Below are positions 5,617 to 5,848 of a stretch of DNA of 5,848 nucleotides, in pieces. Made by a program: the position numbers and the translations under genes. The DNA comes from an uncultured Collinsella sp. GTDB lineage: Bacteria; Actinomycetota; Coriobacteriia; Coriobacteriales; Coriobacteriaceae. Below the pieces are notes generated by a model. It ran no database searches. It was given only the letters and a program-made list of their open reading frames with translations, and was not told the DNA's origin. The DNA lies in assembly GCA_900551605.1 (NCBI GenBank), contig URWS01000104.1, forward strand, positions 1 through 5,848, read 5' to 3'. How positions within the stretch are numbered: the stretch's first letter is position 1; the number at the start of each line of letters is the position of its first letter.

Positions 5617-5848
5617 GATGCTCAAATTGCCGGTCTTGGACGTCGACGGCGAAAAGCTCGGCGTGGTCAACGATTTTGGTATTGCTACCGGCGAAGTTTT
5701 TCCGCACGTGACGTCGCTCGCGTTCCGCGGACCCGGCAAGACGCCGTTTATGATCAGCTGGCGCAAATGGGTCGACCGTATCGACGAGACGGGTGTACAC
5801 CTTAAGACGTCGGCCACCGAAATCCGTTTTTCGTACCTGCAGCCGACC
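5600..5848 (+). CDS. PRC-barrel protein, N-terminus; probable MgtE-N/CBS-type magnesium or divalent-metal protein (truncated by window)
   Basis: There are 83 codons before the window end. After the start, NYLSEMLKLPVLDVDGEKLG is followed by VVNDFGIATGEVFPHVTSLAF, ISWRKWVDRID and VHLKTSATEIRF, the standard PRC-barrel layout found at the front of actinobacterial proteins that continue with MgtE-N and CBS domains, sometimes fused to or beside metal transporters. The continuation is outside the window, so the Mg2+ role is inferred. TTG 5600 is chosen because GGGGAG (5589-5594) lies 5 nt upstream and the peptide from there (NYLSEML) fits the family; an in-frame stop at 5585-5587 limits earlier starts. 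ATG 5618 is the alternative, possibly used through coupling to the short upstream ORF. It is a second, separate PRC-barrel gene in this window. Confidence 0.7.
   Translation, partial: MNYLSEMLKLPVLDVDGEKLGVVNDFGIATGEVFPHVTSLAFRGPGKTPFMISWRKWVDRIDETGVHLKTSATEIRFSYLQPT

Overview
The window is GC-rich and almost fully coding on the + strand. It reads like the chromosome of a gut actinobacterium of the class Coriobacteriia, probably Collinsella or a close relative. That assignment is an inference from GC content, codon choice and gene types (PRC-barrel proteins, a DUF348-type deacetylase); no rRNA or other marker gene is present to confirm it. All convincing genes point the same way. No mobile element, CRISPR array, tRNA or rRNA gene was seen.

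Layout. (1) 2-169: C-terminus of a hemolysin III/TrhA-type membrane protein. (2) 280-1653: a HlyC/CorC (TlyC-like) membrane protein with CNNM, CBS-pair and CorC_HlyC domains, probably starting a transcription unit. It is followed after 24 nt by (3) 1678-2511, a protein whose first ~135 residues look like the N-terminal domain of cyanophycin synthetase standing alone, with an intact HxxEHxxxE motif and an acidic, disordered tail. (4) A consensus TATAAT -10 box (2591) precedes a two-gene unit joined by a TAATG stop/start overlap: a YtxH-like membrane/coiled-coil protein (2648-3037) and a double PRC-barrel protein with a lysine-rich tail (3037-3792). A perfect 11-bp hairpin (3814-3843) closes it. 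(5) 3865-5271: a membrane-anchored DUF348 plus polysaccharide-deacetylase protein whose metal-binding and one catalytic residue are replaced. (6) 5272-5599: a 328-nt non-coding stretch with a REP-like palindrome, an extended -10 promoter and a long structured leader. (7) 5600 to the window end: N-terminus of a PRC-barrel protein of the type fused to MgtE/CBS domains, so a likely divalent-metal (Mg2+) protein.

Taken together this is a cell-envelope and metal-handling neighbourhood: two membrane families linked to divalent cations (CorC-like and MgtE-like), two PRC-barrel proteins, and envelope proteins. The three points that most deserve a second look are the stand-alone cyanophycin-synthetase-N-like putative hydrolase, the apparently dead or rewired deacetylase, and the unidentified structured leader in front of the putative Mg2+ gene.
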